From contig NZ_RRCO01000001.1 in the NCBI RefSeq assembly GCF_003862475.1, positions 62,001 through 126,000 of the forward strand: a stretch of 64,000 nucleotides of DNA. Reading direction: 5' to 3'. The notes under the pieces were generated by a model. The model did not search any database. It had not been told where the DNA came from and was given only the letters and a program-made list of their open reading frames with translations. The translations under genes were made by a program, and so were the position numbers. Positions 17,486 to 27,593 of this stretch are shown piece after piece. Origin of the DNA: Lachnoanaerobaculum gingivalis. Its GTDB lineage: Bacteria; Bacillota; Clostridia; Lachnospirales; Lachnospiraceae. Each line of letters starts with the position of its first letter. Positions within the stretch are counted from its first letter, which is position 1.

Positions 17486-18877
17486 ATGAAGCTGACAACA
17501 GTAAGAGAAATATACAAAAACACAGCAAAGTATATTGATACTGAAATCACAATAGGAGGATGGGTAAGAAGCAACAGAGATTCAAAGTCTTTCGGCTTTC
17601 TTGTTATAAGTGACGGAAGTTATTTTGAGCAGATTCAGGTTGTATACAATGACAGTCTGCCTGATTTTAATAGATTGACAAAGATTAATGTCGGTGCCGC
17701 ACTTATTATAAAGGGCACACTTGTAGCAACACCGGGTGCAAAGCAACCTTTTGAAATTCAGGCTACACATATTGATATTGAAGGTGAATCAAGTTCCGAT
17801 TATCCTCTGCAAAAGAAAAGACATACTCTTGAGTATTTGAGAACAATCTCTCACTTACGCCCAAGAACAAATACATTCCAGGCGGTATTCAGAGTGAGAT
17901 CTCTTATTGCCTATGCTATACATAAGTTCTTTCAGGAAAGAGATTTTGTGTATGTACATACTCCAATCATTACAGGAAGTGATGCCGAGGGTGCAGGTGA
18001 GATGTTTAGAGTTACAACAATCGATCCACAAAATCCACCTCTCAAAGATGACGGCAGCATTGATTATTCCAAGGATTTCTTCGGCAAGGAGACAAACCTT
18101 ACAGTTTCAGGACAGTTAAACGGTGAAACTTTTGCCATGGCATTCAGAGATATTTACACATTCGGACCTACTTTCAGAGCCGAAAATTCAAATACGACCA
18201 GACATGCCGCCGAGTTTTGGATGATTGAGCCCGAGTTTGCCTTCGGTGATTTAAACGACAATATGGATCTTGCCGAAAGCATGCTCAAATATATAATAAA
18301 CTATGTACTTGAAAATGCCGCTCCTGAGCTTGAATTCTTCAATCAGTTTGTAGACAAGGGACTTTTGGACAGACTTAAGAATGTTGTAGAGTCGGACTTC
18401 GGCAGAATTACATATACCGAGGCCATTGAAATACTTGAAAAGAATAATGAAAACTTCGAGTACAAAGTTTCATGGGGATGTGACCTTCAAACAGAGCATG
18501 AGCGTTACCTCACTGAGCAGGTATTTAAGAAGCCTATATTTGTTACAGATTATCCAAAGGCAATCAAGGCATTCTATATGAAGGAAAATGAAGATAAAAA
18601 GACTGTTGCCGCTATGGACTGTCTTGTACCGGGAATAGGTGAGATAATGGGCGGTAGTCAAAGAGAGGATGACTATAACAAGCTATTAGCAAGAATAGAA
18701 GAGCTTGGTATGGACACTAAGGACTATGAATTCTATCTTGATCTTAGAAAATACGGTTCAACCAGACATGCAGGTTTCGGTCTCGGATTTGAGAGATGCG
18801 TTATGTACCTTACAGGAATGTCAAATATAAGAGATGTACTTCCATTCCCAAGAACTGTAGGAAATTGCGAATTATAA
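17486..18877 (+). CDS. asnS: asparaginyl-tRNA synthetase
   Basis: A 463-residue class IIb synthetase that charges tRNA-Asn. The N-terminal OB-fold includes [26 protein letters not shown]. Motif 2 lies around [24 protein letters not shown] and motif 3 is [15 protein letters not shown] near the C-terminus. RHAAEFWM and the C-terminal [10 protein letters not shown] distinguish it from aspartyl enzymes. The ATG at 17486-17488 has a TAAGGAGGAA site. A direct AsnRS implies this organism need not rely on tRNA-dependent transamidation for asparagine. The following SbcD-like gene starts 25 bp later, so read-through is likely. Confidence 0.97.
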   Translation: MKLTTVREIYKNTAKYIDTEITIGGWVRSNRDSKSFGFLVISDGSYFEQIQVVYNDSLPDFNRLTKINVGAALIIKGTLVATPGAKQPFEIQATHIDIEGESSSDYPLQKKRHTLEYLRTISHLRPRTNTFQAVFRVRSLIAYAIHKFFQERDFVYVHTPIITGSDAEGAGEMFRVTTIDPQNPPLKDDGSIDYSKDFFGKETNLTVSGQLNGETFAMAFRDIYTFGPTFRAENSNTTRHAAEFWMIEPEFAFGDLNDNMDLAESMLKYIINYVLENAAPELEFFNQFVDKGLLDRLKNVVESDFGRITYTEAIEILEKNNENFEYKVSWGCDLQTEHERYLTEQVFKKPIFVTDYPKAIKAFYMKENEDKKTVAAMDCLVPGIGEIMGGSQREDDYNKLLARIEELGMDTKDYEFYLDLRKYGSTRHAGFGLGFERCVMYLTGMSNIRDVLPFPRTVGNCEL

Positions 18878-18902
18878 TAATAGGGAGGTAAACTTTAGCC
18901 AT

Positions 18903-19979
18903 ATGAAATTTATACATACAGGTGATATTCATTATGGTATGAAGCCTGATTCAAATAGACCTTGGGGTAAGGAAAGAGCCGATGCGGTAAAATCTTCGCT
19001 TCAAAAGATTATTGATGTTGCAAAGAAAAGAGAAGTCGATTTACTTCTCATTGCAGGCGATCTCTTCCACTCCCAGCCCTTCAGTCGTGATTTAAAAGAA
19101 GTCAACTTTCTTTTTTCCACAATACCGGATACAAAAGTGGTTATTATTGCCGGCAATCATGACTGTTTAAGAGAAAACAATAATATACTTAGCTTTCCAT
19201 GGGCAAAAAATGTGGTTTATTTGTCCACCCCGACTATCAGCAGTGTGTATTTCCAGGATATAAACACGGAAATCTACGGATTTTCATATCATGACAGGGA
19301 GGTTAAGGAAAATATTGTTTCCGGACTTTCCATTCGTGAAAATGACAGAGTGAAAATTCTTCTTTTACATGGCGGTGATGCAACGCATTTGCCTTTTGAT
19401 AAAAATGAATTAAACAAGATTTCTTCATCTTATATAGCTCTCGGACATATACATAAGCCTGAAGTACTTTTTGACAGACATATGGCTTACTGTGGCTCCC
19501 CTGAACCTCTGGATATGACTGAAACCGGAGACCACGGAATTTTCTATGGTGAGATAGATAATAACACACGTGTCATGAAGGATTTTGAGTTTATAAAAAT
19601 TTCAAATACTTCATATATCTCACTTACAATAAACGTAACTCCCGAAACTACAAATGCGGAGTTACATACCTCTTTAACGGAAACTATTAATATTAAGGGC
19701 AAACAAAATATATACAGATTTAAAATAAAGGGTCTAAGAGATCCGGATATCGAATTTGATTTGGATTCACTCTCATCAACACTTAGAATTGCTGAGATTA
19801 TAGATGATTCCGAACCAAAATATGATTTTGCAAAACTCTTTGCAGAGCATCCTTCAGATATGATAGGATTTTTTATTCGTGAACTTGACAGGCCTAATAT
19901 GAGTAAACTTGATAAAAAGGCCCTTTATTACGGCATTAATGCATTACTTAGAACTACTGATGAAAGGGGGAAAACATGA
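18903..19979 (+). CDS. SbcD/YhaO-like metallophosphoesterase (DNA repair exonuclease)
   Basis: A 358-residue calcineurin-like phosphoesterase of the SbcD/Mre11 type. Metal motifs are clear: FIHTGDIHYG (3-12), LLIAGDLFHS (48-57), IIAGNHDC (78-85), LLHGGD and ALGHIHKPEV. The C-terminal half resembles the capping domain. It overlaps the next gene by 4 bp (ATGA), and the pair matches the YhaO-YhaN arrangement of Bacillus, a Mre11/Rad50-like complex. Double-strand-break processing is the likely role. A GGGAGG site precedes the ATG at 18903-18905. The specific substrate is not known. Confidence 0.88.
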   Translation: MKFIHTGDIHYGMKPDSNRPWGKERADAVKSSLQKIIDVAKKREVDLLLIAGDLFHSQPFSRDLKEVNFLFSTIPDTKVVIIAGNHDCLRENNNILSFPWAKNVVYLSTPTISSVYFQDINTEIYGFSYHDREVKENIVSGLSIRENDRVKILLLHGGDATHLPFDKNELNKISSSYIALGHIHKPEVLFDRHMAYCGSPEPLDMTETGDHGIFYGEIDNNTRVMKDFEFIKISNTSYISLTINVTPETTNAELHTSLTETINIKGKQNIYRFKIKGLRDPDIEFDLDSLSSTLRIAEIIDDSEPKYDFAKLFAEHPSDMIGFFIRELDRPNMSKLDKKALYYGINALLRTTDERGKT

Positions 19980-21841
19980 AACTGCTAAGCTTGCATATTG
20001 ACGGCTTTGGCAAATTCAAAAATAAAGATTTGCAATTTGCTGATAATATGAATATTGTATACGGCTACAATGAAGCCGGAAAATCTACAATATTTATGTT
20101 TATCGAAGCAATGTTTTACGGTCTTGAAAGAGCAAAAGGCAGAGCAAGTAAAAGCGATACCTGGACCAAGTTCAAACCTTGGGGCAATGGCGATATATAT
20201 GGCGGACGCCTGCGTTTTTCTTATCATGACAAAAACTATCGCATAGAGAGAGATTTTACAAAGACCGCAACAACCCCTTTTGCCGTAGTAAATGAAACCG
20301 ACGGAAGGAATGTTGAAAATCCAGGTGAATTTTTAAAGGAAGCACTTTGCGGACTTTCACAAACCGCATATTCAAACACAGTGAGTATATCACAGCTCAA
20401 ATCCGCAACTGACGCCAAAATGGTGGTAGAGCTTAAAAACTATATTGCGAATATGAATACCACCGGTAATATGTCTTTAAATATCAATAAAGCATCGGAT
20501 TTCTTAAAAGAAAAAAAGAAATCGTTTACCGCTTCTTTGGATCCGGATGCGGCAAAGACCTACAACCAGAATTTGACTGAGATAAGAGCTCTTGAAAAGA
20601 AAATCTCCTCTCCGGAATTTTCAACTCATTTGAAAACTTTAAAAGAGGCCGATGCCATTACGGAAAAAAGAATTATTGATTTAAATTCTCAAAAAGAGTC
20701 CTTAATCGAAAGTATTGCATCCAAGCGTCAGCACCTTTCAGATCTCGGTTTTAATGATAAAAAGACTATTATAGAATTGCAAAATGATCTTAATAAAGGA
20801 TATAACGATTATCTTTCCGCTTATGAAAATGAGAAGAAATCAATTAATAAGGTTTATTCAACCATATTTCTTGTTTTATCGATAGTCAGTGTAATCCTTG
20901 CAGGTTATATCTTTAAAACGGGAAAAAACAATTTTCTTACAACCTCTACAGGTATAAGTTATCAGTTTGCAATGGTCCTTTTTATAATTATATGTCTTGC
21001 ATCTTTGATCTTTGCAAGTTATGTATATACAATTCATAATAAGGACAACAGGCATTTGACCGAGCTTAAAGTAAATCTTATCGCGATAATGGCAAGAGTA
21101 GGCTCATTTGATTCTATAACGGAAGAAAATATCCACCGTGCCAACAAGACGCTCAGTTCAAAGCTGAGAATTTTTGACGAAATGGAAGCCGATATCGCAA
21201 AGTGTGAGGCTTTGAGCGTAGATATAGAAAATCTGCGTGCAAAAAAGGCGGCATATGCCAGCGGTATTGATGCCAAAAAGCAAAACGAGTGGGAACTTGA
21301 AAAACTAATGGAAAAGCTTGCACAGATGAAGGAAGCAAATACTTCATTAAAAAATATCATTGCGGAGAATGATAAAATCCGCTTTGAAATAGATGCTATA
21401 GATCTTGCCACCGAGACCTTGAAAAATCTCTCACAGACTATCAAGAATTCTTTCGGATTGTATCTGAATAAGGATGCTTCCGAGCTTATTGAAGGTATAA
21501 CAGGCGGTGTGTATGATTCTATATCCATTGACGAGAATTTTAATGTATTCCTTAATACTCCGAACAGACTTGTTCCTATAGAACAGGCCAGCTCAGGTAC
21601 TATGGATCAGGTGTATCTGGCACTTAGAATAGCAGCCGGCAGACTTATGCAGGGACGCGCTAAAGAATTACCTTTTATATTTGACGACAGTTTTGTAAAC
21701 TACGATTCGATACGTCTTAGAGCCGCTTTACTTTGGATTGCCAATAATGTGCCGGAACAAATCATTGTATTCAGTTGTCATATGAGAGAAGCTCAGTTAA
21801 TGACAGCTACTATGCAGGATTTCAATCTAATAGAATTGTAG
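19976..21841 (+). CDS. YhaN-like SMC/Rad50-type ATPase
   Basis: A 621-residue AAA ATPase. The N-terminus MKLLSLHIDGFGKFKNKDLQF leads to Walker A YGYNEAGKSTI; the C-terminus has the ABC signature ASSGTMDQVYLALRIAAGRL and Walker B PFIFDDSFVNYD. Between them lie charged helical segments predicted as coiled coil. Two hydrophobic helices interrupt them, one at about 300-316 (LVLSIVSVILAGYIF) and one at about 330-350, as in YhaN-type proteins, so the complex may be membrane-linked. It is shorter than SbcC and has no zinc hook that I can see. Start and stop overlap with the SbcD-like partner support one complex. DNA-repair function is inferred from the family. Confidence 0.87.
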   Translation: MKLLSLHIDGFGKFKNKDLQFADNMNIVYGYNEAGKSTIFMFIEAMFYGLERAKGRASKSDTWTKFKPWGNGDIYGGRLRFSYHDKNYRIERDFTKTATTPFAVVNETDGRNVENPGEFLKEALCGLSQTAYSNTVSISQLKSATDAKMVVELKNYIANMNTTGNMSLNINKASDFLKEKKKSFTASLDPDAAKTYNQNLTEIRALEKKISSPEFSTHLKTLKEADAITEKRIIDLNSQKESLIESIASKRQHLSDLGFNDKKTIIELQNDLNKGYNDYLSAYENEKKSINKVYSTIFLVLSIVSVILAGYIFKTGKNNFLTTSTGISYQFAMVLFIIICLASLIFASYVYTIHNKDNRHLTELKVNLIAIMARVGSFDSITEENIHRANKTLSSKLRIFDEMEADIAKCEALSVDIENLRAKKAAYASGIDAKKQNEWELEKLMEKLAQMKEANTSLKNIIAENDKIRFEIDAIDLATETLKNLSQTIKNSFGLYLNKDASELIEGITGGVYDSISIDENFNVFLNTPNRLVPIEQASSGTMDQVYLALRIAAGRLMQGRAKELPFIFDDSFVNYDSIRLRAALLWIANNVPEQIIVFSCHMREAQLMTATMQDFNLIEL

Positions 21842-21848
21842 GGAGTTT

Positions 21849-22217
21849 ATGCGTTTTATCAGACAATTTCTAATCATATTATTTATAAGTTTTTTAGGGG
21901 AAGTGTTAAAAGCAATTTTACCGCTTCCCATACCTGCAAGCATATATGGACTTGTCATTATGCTTGCATTACTTGTTTTAAAAGTAGTTAAGCTTGAACA
22001 GGTTGAAGGTGCATCTATGTTTTTAATAGATATAATGCCTCTTATGTTCATCCCGGCCTCGGCAGGTCTAATTGATATCTGGCCTACTCTCAAGCCTGTA
22101 CTTATACCTCTTCTTATTATGACTCTAATTTCCACTGTTTTGGTAATGGTTGTATCAGGTAAGGTAACCGAACTAGTTATAAAACTTGACAATAAAAAGC
22201 AAAAGGAGGGCAAATAG
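21849..22217 (+). CDS. lrgA: LrgA/CidA holin-like membrane protein
   Basis: A 122-residue integral membrane protein with about four helices. FISFLGEVLKAILPLPIPASIYGLVIMLALLVL carries the family LPxPxPxxIxGL signature. LrgA/CidA proteins modulate murein hydrolase activity and cell lysis, and some are linked to pyruvate uptake. It starts 7 bp after the YhaN-like gene and is followed by lrgB with no gap. There is no LytTR two-component system nearby, which usually controls lrgAB, so regulation must be elsewhere or by read-through. Confidence 0.9.
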   Translation: MRFIRQFLIILFISFLGEVLKAILPLPIPASIYGLVIMLALLVLKVVKLEQVEGASMFLIDIMPLMFIPASAGLIDIWPTLKPVLIPLLIMTLISTVLVMVVSGKVTELVIKLDNKKQKEGK

Positions 22218-22910
22218 ATGAGTACTTTTTTAAGTAATTCTATATTTTTCGGAGTTCTCCTATGTTTACTGTCATATCAGGCCGGAGTATTCTTAAGGCA
22301 AAAGACAAAAATAGCCGCTTTTAATCCGCTGCTTATTTCCATCATTATAGTAATCTTTGTACTTGTCATGTTTCATATCAAGTTTGAAGATTTTTATAAA
22401 GGTTCAAAATATATCAGCTTTTTATTGACTCCGGCAACTGTGGCTCTGGCCATACCGCTATATTCAAAGCTTACTTTGTTAAAGTCAAACTTTAAGGCCA
22501 TTATGTCCGGACTTATTGCAGGGGTTTTAACATCTTTGATATCAATATTTGTAATGTCTCTGCTCTTTGGTCTGAGTCATGAAAATTATGTATCCATGCT
22601 CCCGAAGTCAATAACTACAGCAATAGGTATCGGAGTTTCGGAAGAACTTGGAGGTGTATCCACTATTACCACTGCCGTAATTATTGTAACAGGCGTTTTC
22701 GGCAATGTTTCGGCTGATATTGTTTATAAAATTTTCAATATAACAAATCCTATTGCAAAGGGTATAGGTCTTGGCTCATCCGCACATGCCATAGGTACTT
22801 CAAAAGCTCTTGAAATGGGCGAGACTGAAGGTGCTATGAGTTCATTATCCATAGCGGTTGCAGGTATTATTACGGTTATATTTGCTTCATTCTTTGCAAA
22901 ACTTATATAG
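22218..22910 (+). CDS. lrgB: LrgB/CidB membrane protein
   Basis: A 230-residue polytopic membrane protein, partner of LrgA. LLTPATVALAIPLYSKL, LPKSITTAIGIGVSEELGGVSTITTAVII and GLGSSAHAIGTSKALEMGETEGAMSSLSI are diagnostic of the LrgB family. It abuts lrgA exactly (TAG then ATG), with an AGGAGG site inside the lrgA end. The pair influences autolysis and may move pyruvate or related acids. A strong hairpin follows the stop. Confidence 0.92.
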   Translation: MSTFLSNSIFFGVLLCLLSYQAGVFLRQKTKIAAFNPLLISIIIVIFVLVMFHIKFEDFYKGSKYISFLLTPATVALAIPLYSKLTLLKSNFKAIMSGLIAGVLTSLISIFVMSLLFGLSHENYVSMLPKSITTAIGIGVSEELGGVSTITTAVIIVTGVFGNVSADIVYKIFNITNPIAKGIGLGSSAHAIGTSKALEMGETEGAMSSLSIAVAGIITVIFASFFAKLI

Positions 22911-22923
22911 TGGACATAAAAAA

Positions 22924-22962
22924 AGCTGTAGCTTTAAAGTTTTAACCTCTAAAGCTACAGCT
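22924..22962. terminator. bidirectional terminator, lrgB / DUF1858 gene
   Basis: A perfect 13-bp stem (AGCTGTAGCTTTA and its complement) with a 13-base loop. On the minus strand it runs into seven T residues, so it is a strong terminator of the DUF1858 transcript. On the plus strand it is followed by CCCTTTATTTT and probably ends the asnS-lrgB transcript too. Confidence 0.85.
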
Positions 22963-22971
22963 CCCTTTATT

Positions 22972-23172
22972 TTATGAAACTGATAAAATTTCATTTATCT
23001 GTGATACCAATGTATCACAGTCAATCCCATGTACCATGCAAGCCTCTTCCAAAGTCTCCATCTGTGATGAAGGACATCCAAGGCAATGCATACCTGTTCT
23101 CATAAGTATCGGTGCAATCATTTCATTTGTCATTAAAAGTTCACCGATTGTCATATTCTTATTTATTGTCAT
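22972..23172 (-). CDS. DUF1858 domain protein
   Basis: A 66-residue protein consisting only of a DUF1858 domain. [36 protein letters not shown] includes the characteristic GMHCLGCP, with a CxxC at about 30-33 that may bind metal or be redox active. In other proteins the domain is fused to hybrid-cluster or iron-sulfur enzymes, so an anaerobic redox role is plausible but untested. It lies 23 bp downstream of the MocR gene and could share its transcript; a strong terminator follows. Confidence 0.9.
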   Translation of the reverse strand: MTINKNMTIGELLMTNEMIAPILMRTGMHCLGCPSSQMETLEEACMVHGIDCDTLVSQINEILSVS

Positions 23173-23195
23173 AATTACTCCTTTACAATATATTA

Positions 23196-24581
23196 TTATT
23201 CAGTATAAATCTTTTTGCCGAAATCTTCTATCCCTTTTTTTATCTCTTCAATACTTAGTCCGGCAAAACCTACCAAAACGGTAGATTTTCTTATATTTCT
23301 GCCTGTATAAAAAACAGATATGGGATAAAGTTTGATTCCTGCAAGCTTTCCAAAGTTTATTATCTCTCCCTCGCTAAAATGATCCAGTGTAAGTAAAATA
23401 TGAAGTCCCGAGTTGTTTTCAAAAACCTTTGCCTCGGAAAGATTATTTCTTATACTTTCAATAAGAGCATCTCTTTTTAGCCTGTAGTTGGTTCTCATTC
23501 TGTTCAGATGCCTTTCAAAATATCCTTCCTTTATAAATGTTTCAAGAATATTCTGATTGGACCTTGGAACCGTGCATGAGAGAAATTTTAGTTTACTCTC
23601 ATATTCTTCCATCAACTTTTCAGGAAGAACCATATATGCCACTCTTATCGCCGGTGCTATTGCCTTTGAAAATGTTCCCATATATATAATTTTTGAAGGA
23701 TCAAGCCCCTGCATAGCAGGTATAGGCTTACCTACAAATCTGAACTCCGAATCATAATCATCTTCTATTATATATCTGTCACTCTTTTCATAGCACCAGG
23801 AAATAAGTTCTCTTCTCCTGTTTATAGGCATTATAACACCTGTAGGATATTGATTTGCAGGCATAAGATAGCATATATCCGCATCTGTTGACTCAAGTAT
23901 ATCTATATTTATGCCCTCATCATCCATATCCACACTGAGTACATTCCATAACATTGATTTGAAGATTTCTTTAGCCCTAATGTATCCCGGATTTTCAAGT
24001 GCAATATTTCTTTTCCCAAGTAATAATCCAAGAAGCAATATCAAATACTCGCTCCCTGCTCCTACTATTATATTTGAAGGAGAACACACCACTCTTCTTG
24101 CAGTATGAAGATAATCGGCTATCTGAGTTCTAAGTCCGAACTCACCCTGCTTATCTCCTGCAATAAAAACATCTTCCTTTTCACTTGAAAACACCTTTCT
24201 TGCAATGCTTCTCCAAGATGCGTAAGGAAAACTCTTTGAGTCAATCTTTGTCGGCGAAAAATCAATCTTAGTATCATCTTCCGTCTTAAAATCTTCTCTC
24301 TTGGCTTCCCTTTTATATTTCTTTCTTTCAATATTTAAAACATCCAGACGGTTTACAATATAACCGCTGCCGCCCCTTGATTTTAAATATCCTTCAGCCA
24401 ACAGCTGCTCGTAGGCATTGACCACAGTGGTTCTTGATATCTTCAAACTCTGAGCCAAGCTCCTTGTTGAAGGGAGCTTGGTATCGGGCAAAATTTGCCC
24501 GTTTTTTATTTCATTCTTTATAAATTCATAGATTTGCTCATATATCGGGCAATCACTATTTAAATCTATAAGAAGTTGCAT
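23196..24581 (-). CDS. MocR/PdxR-type GntR regulator with aminotransferase domain
   Basis: A 461-residue fusion of an N-terminal GntR winged helix (about 1-75; [40 protein letters not shown]) with a fold-type I aminotransferase-like domain. In the latter, [10 protein letters not shown] and [16 protein letters not shown] (with the PLP lysine) are conserved. MocR proteins sense pyridoxal phosphate or an amino-acid adduct; PdxR controls B6 synthesis. No pdx genes are nearby. Its start shares one base with the glnS stop (TGATG), so it is translated after glnS. The regulated target cannot be named from this window. Confidence 0.92.
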   Translation of the reverse strand: MQLLIDLNSDCPIYEQIYEFIKNEIKNGQILPDTKLPSTRSLAQSLKISRTTVVNAYEQLLAEGYLKSRGGSGYIVNRLDVLNIERKKYKREAKREDFKTEDDTKIDFSPTKIDSKSFPYASWRSIARKVFSSEKEDVFIAGDKQGEFGLRTQIADYLHTARRVVCSPSNIIVGAGSEYLILLLGLLLGKRNIALENPGYIRAKEIFKSMLWNVLSVDMDDEGINIDILESTDADICYLMPANQYPTGVIMPINRRRELISWCYEKSDRYIIEDDYDSEFRFVGKPIPAMQGLDPSKIIYMGTFSKAIAPAIRVAYMVLPEKLMEEYESKLKFLSCTVPRSNQNILETFIKEGYFERHLNRMRTNYRLKRDALIESIRNNLSEAKVFENNSGLHILLTLDHFSEGEIINFGKLAGIKLYPISVFYTGRNIRKSTVLVGFAGLSIEEIKKGIEDFGKKIYTE

Positions 24582-26272
24582 CAGTCATTCTTAGGAAGCT
24601 TGAATGAGCTCTTAAGTGAAACTATTCTGTTAAATACCAATGCATCAGGCTTAGAATCCTTTGCATCAACACAGAAGAATCCGTTTCTTACAAACTGGAA
24701 GCTGTCATATGCCTTTGCATCCTTAAGACATGGCTCCACATAGCAATCCTTTAATACAGTCAATGAATTAGGATTTAGGTTCAGATTTCCGTTCTCGTCA
24801 AGCTTACCCTTTTCCTCATCAACTATATTCTCATAAAGTCTCATTTCAGCCTTAAGTGCAGTCTTTGCATTTACCCAATGAATTGTTCCTTTTACCTTTC
24901 TCTCTGTAAATCCCGAACCTGACTTTGTCGCAGGATCATATGTGGCATGAACTGCAATAATTTCGCCGTTTTCATCCTTTTCCACAGATGTACAGGTTAC
25001 AAAGTAAGCTCCCATAAGTCTTACTTCATTTCCCGGGAAGAGTCTGAAGTACTTCTTTGGAGGCACTTCCATAAAGTCCTCTCTCTCAATATAGAGCTCT
25101 CTGCCAAATTCTATTTCTCTTTCTCCAAGATCGGGATTCTCAAGATTATTCGGCATTGTACATAATTCAGACTGACCTTCAGGATAATTATCTATTATAA
25201 GCTTTATAGGATCAAGTATTGCCATTATTCTTGCCTTCTTAAGCTTAAGATCCTCTCTTATACAATACTCAAGCATTGCAGACTCTATAGAAGAATCTGC
25301 CTTTGATACTCCTGCAAGCTTTACAAAGTTTCTTATTGACTCAGGAGTATAACCTCTTCTTCTGAGTGCGGCAATTGAAACAAGTCTCGGATCGTCCCAT
25401 CCGTCAACTATTCCGTCCTCTACAAGTTTTTTGATATATCTCTTACCTGTTACCACATTTGTAAGATAAAGCTTTGCAAACTCTATCTGTCTTGGAGGAT
25501 GATCATACTCACATTCTTTTACAACCCAGTCATAAAGCGGTCTGTGATCCTCAAACTCCAGTGTACAAAGACTGTGTGTAATATTTTCTATGGCATCTTC
25601 TATCGGATGTGCAAAATCATACATAGGGTAAATACACCACTTATCACCTGTATTGTGATGAGTCATTCTTGCAACTCTGTAGATTACCGGGTCTCTCATA
25701 TTGATATTAGGTGATGCCATATCAATCTTTGCACGAAGTACACGACTTCCGTCCTCACAAAGTCCGTTCTTCATATCTTCAAACAGCTTTAAGTTTTCTT
25801 CAACGGATCTGTTTCTGTATGGACTTTCCTTTCCCGGAGTTTTGAAATCTCCTCTGTACTCTCTGATTTCATCGGCACTTAAATCGCATACAAATGCCTT
25901 GCCCTTCTTTATAAGAAGAACCGCCTTCTCATACATCTCCTCAAAATAGTTTGAAGCAAAGAACAATCTGTCCTCAAACTCTCCTCCAAGCCACTTTACA
26001 TCCTCTAAAATCGAATGTACAAACTCTTCTTTTTCCTTTGTAGGATTTGTATCGTCAAATCTTAAGTTGAACTTTCCGCCATACTCTTTTGCAATATCAT
26101 TATTTAAAATGATTGACTTTGCATGACCTATATGCAGGTAACCGTTCGGCTCCGGCGGGAATCTGGTCTGCACATGGTCAAATCTGCCGGACTCAAGGTC
26201 CTTATCTATCTCTATCTCAATAAAATTCTTTGAAACTGTCTCAGTATTTGTATTTTTAATTTCTTCTGACAT
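24581..26272 (-). CDS. glnS: glutaminyl-tRNA synthetase
   Basis: A 563-residue class I synthetase charging tRNA-Gln. The first signature is [17 protein letters not shown] (38-53), which separates GlnRS from GluRS. The second class I signature, normally MSKRK, reads [11 protein letters not shown] at 273-283: the lysine-arginine pair stays but M-S becomes T-G. I recall the same variant in other Lachnospiraceae, so it is probably functional. The C-terminal beta-barrel anticodon domain (about 340-563) has the usual [10 protein letters not shown] segment. The stop is coupled to the MocR start. A dedicated GlnRS in a Firmicute implies a non-universal route, since many use GatCAB. Confidence 0.95.
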   Translation of the reverse strand: MSEEIKNTNTETVSKNFIEIEIDKDLESGRFDHVQTRFPPEPNGYLHIGHAKSIILNNDIAKEYGGKFNLRFDDTNPTKEKEEFVHSILEDVKWLGGEFEDRLFFASNYFEEMYEKAVLLIKKGKAFVCDLSADEIREYRGDFKTPGKESPYRNRSVEENLKLFEDMKNGLCEDGSRVLRAKIDMASPNINMRDPVIYRVARMTHHNTGDKWCIYPMYDFAHPIEDAIENITHSLCTLEFEDHRPLYDWVVKECEYDHPPRQIEFAKLYLTNVVTGKRYIKKLVEDGIVDGWDDPRLVSIAALRRRGYTPESIRNFVKLAGVSKADSSIESAMLEYCIREDLKLKKARIMAILDPIKLIIDNYPEGQSELCTMPNNLENPDLGEREIEFGRELYIEREDFMEVPPKKYFRLFPGNEVRLMGAYFVTCTSVEKDENGEIIAVHATYDPATKSGSGFTERKVKGTIHWVNAKTALKAEMRLYENIVDEEKGKLDENGNLNLNPNSLTVLKDCYVEPCLKDAKAYDSFQFVRNGFFCVDAKDSKPDALVFNRIVSLKSSFKLPKND

Positions 26273-26365
26273 AAGTTTCCCCCATCTGTATCGGTTTATT
26301 CACTAAGCTATTATTATATCATTGATATATCTCTATCGCAATCCCGCACAAGACTTAATATTACA

Positions 26366-26402
26366 AAAATACCCCTATTACCATTTGCTGATAATAAGGG
26401 TA
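26366..26402 (-). terminator. rho-independent terminator of cysK
   Basis: On the minus strand an ACCCTTATTA / GTAATAGGGGT stem with an 8-10 base loop is followed by ATTTTTG. It lies 12 bp past the cysK stop. Confidence 0.8.
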
Positions 26403-26413
26403 TGAAATATTTT

Positions 26414-27346
26414 TTATTCTGTAAATAAAGGTGTTGAGAAATATCTGTCTCCGCTGTCAGGTAAAAGAGCAACTATAGTCTTTCCCTCATTCTCAGGCTT
26501 TTTAGCCTCCTTAATTGCAGCAAAGAGTGCCGCACCTGAAGATATACCTACAAGGATACCCTCTTTTGATGCTATAAGTCTGCCATACTCAAATGCTTCC
26601 TCGTTTTCTACTGTGATAATCTCATCATATATCTTTGTATTGAGTGTATTAGGAATAAATCCGGCTCCGATACCCTGAATCTTATGAGGACCGCTCTTTC
26701 CTTCAGAAAGTATTGGAGAACCTGTAGGCTCTACTGCGATTACCTTAACATTTGGCTTCTTCTCCTTTAAGAACTCACCGACACCTGATATAGTACCGCC
26801 TGTTCCGATACCTGAAATAAAGATATCTACTTCACCTTCAGTATCATTCCAAATCTCAGGACCTGTTGTAGCCTTGTGAACTGCAGGATTTGCCTTGTTC
26901 TCAAACTGTGCAGGTATAAAGCTTCCTTCAATGCTTGCCGCAAGCTCCTCAGCTTTTGCAATAGAACCCTTCATTCCCTTTGATCCTTCTGTAAGCTCTA
27001 TAGTAGCTCCATATGCCTTAAGGATATTTCTTCTCTCAACGCTCATTGTCTCAGGCATTGTAAGAATAACCTTATATCCCTTTGCTGTACCTACTGATGC
27101 AAGTCCGATTCCTGTATTACCTGATGTAGCCTCTATAATGGTAGAACCCGGCTTTAATTTTCCTTCCTTTTCTGCCGCCTCTATCATAGCAAGTGCTATT
27201 CTGTCCTTTACTGAACCTGCCGGATTGAGATACTCAAGCTTTACCAAAACTCTTGCTTTAAGTCCAAGCTCCTTTTCAATATTTGAAACCTCTACTAATG
27301 GTGTATTACCGATTAACTCACTACTGCTCTTATAAACTCTAGACAT
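26414..27346 (-). CDS. cysK: cysteine synthase A (O-acetylserine sulfhydrylase)
   Basis: A 310-residue PLP enzyme that makes cysteine from O-acetylserine and sulfide. The PLP lysine is K47 in [19 protein letters not shown] (74-84) binds the substrate, GTGGTISG binds the phosphate and SGAALFAA is near the C-terminus. Length is normal. A GGAGG site precedes the ATG at 27344-27346. A near-consensus promoter lies upstream and a terminator downstream, so it is a single-gene unit, divergent from argG. Confidence 0.97.
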   Translation of the reverse strand: MSRVYKSSSELIGNTPLVEVSNIEKELGLKARVLVKLEYLNPAGSVKDRIALAMIEAAEKEGKLKPGSTIIEATSGNTGIGLASVGTAKGYKVILTMPETMSVERRNILKAYGATIELTEGSKGMKGSIAKAEELAASIEGSFIPAQFENKANPAVHKATTGPEIWNDTEGEVDIFISGIGTGGTISGVGEFLKEKKPNVKVIAVEPTGSPILSEGKSGPHKIQGIGAGFIPNTLNTKIYDEIITVENEEAFEYGRLIASKEGILVGISSGAALFAAIKEAKKPENEGKTIVALLPDSGDRYFSTPLFTE

Positions 27347-27396
27347 ACAAACCTCCGTTTTCTGTATTCCTGTTTTCCTACTTGTTTTATAGGTTT

Positions 27397-27425
27397 ATAA
27401 TAATCTATTTATTTTGCTTTGTCAA
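27397..27425 (-). promoter_or_regulatory. promoter of cysK
   Basis: On the minus strand: perfect TTGACA -35 (27420-27425), 17-bp spacer, TATTAT -10 (27397-27402). Leader about 45 nt; no S-box or T-box motif was seen in it. Confidence 0.7.
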
Positions 27426-27593
27426 GCAATTTTTTATTTTTCTTGAAATTTATATTTTTTCTTTGTATAAAAAGAAAAACACGCTTGCATAATATTCTTT
27501 TTTAATGTATATTTATAAATGTATTTCATAGCTTTAAACATTTGATAGGCTATATTTTAATATTTATGCGTATTTTTATACATAGGAGGCTTT

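Noticed and set aside
21827-22213. Minus-strand frame over lrgA
   Set aside because: Shadow of the lrgA coding strand; hydrophobic mirror of a membrane protein.
26895-27335. 146-codon plus-strand frame in cysK
   Set aside because: Antisense shadow of cysK with no ribosome-binding site.
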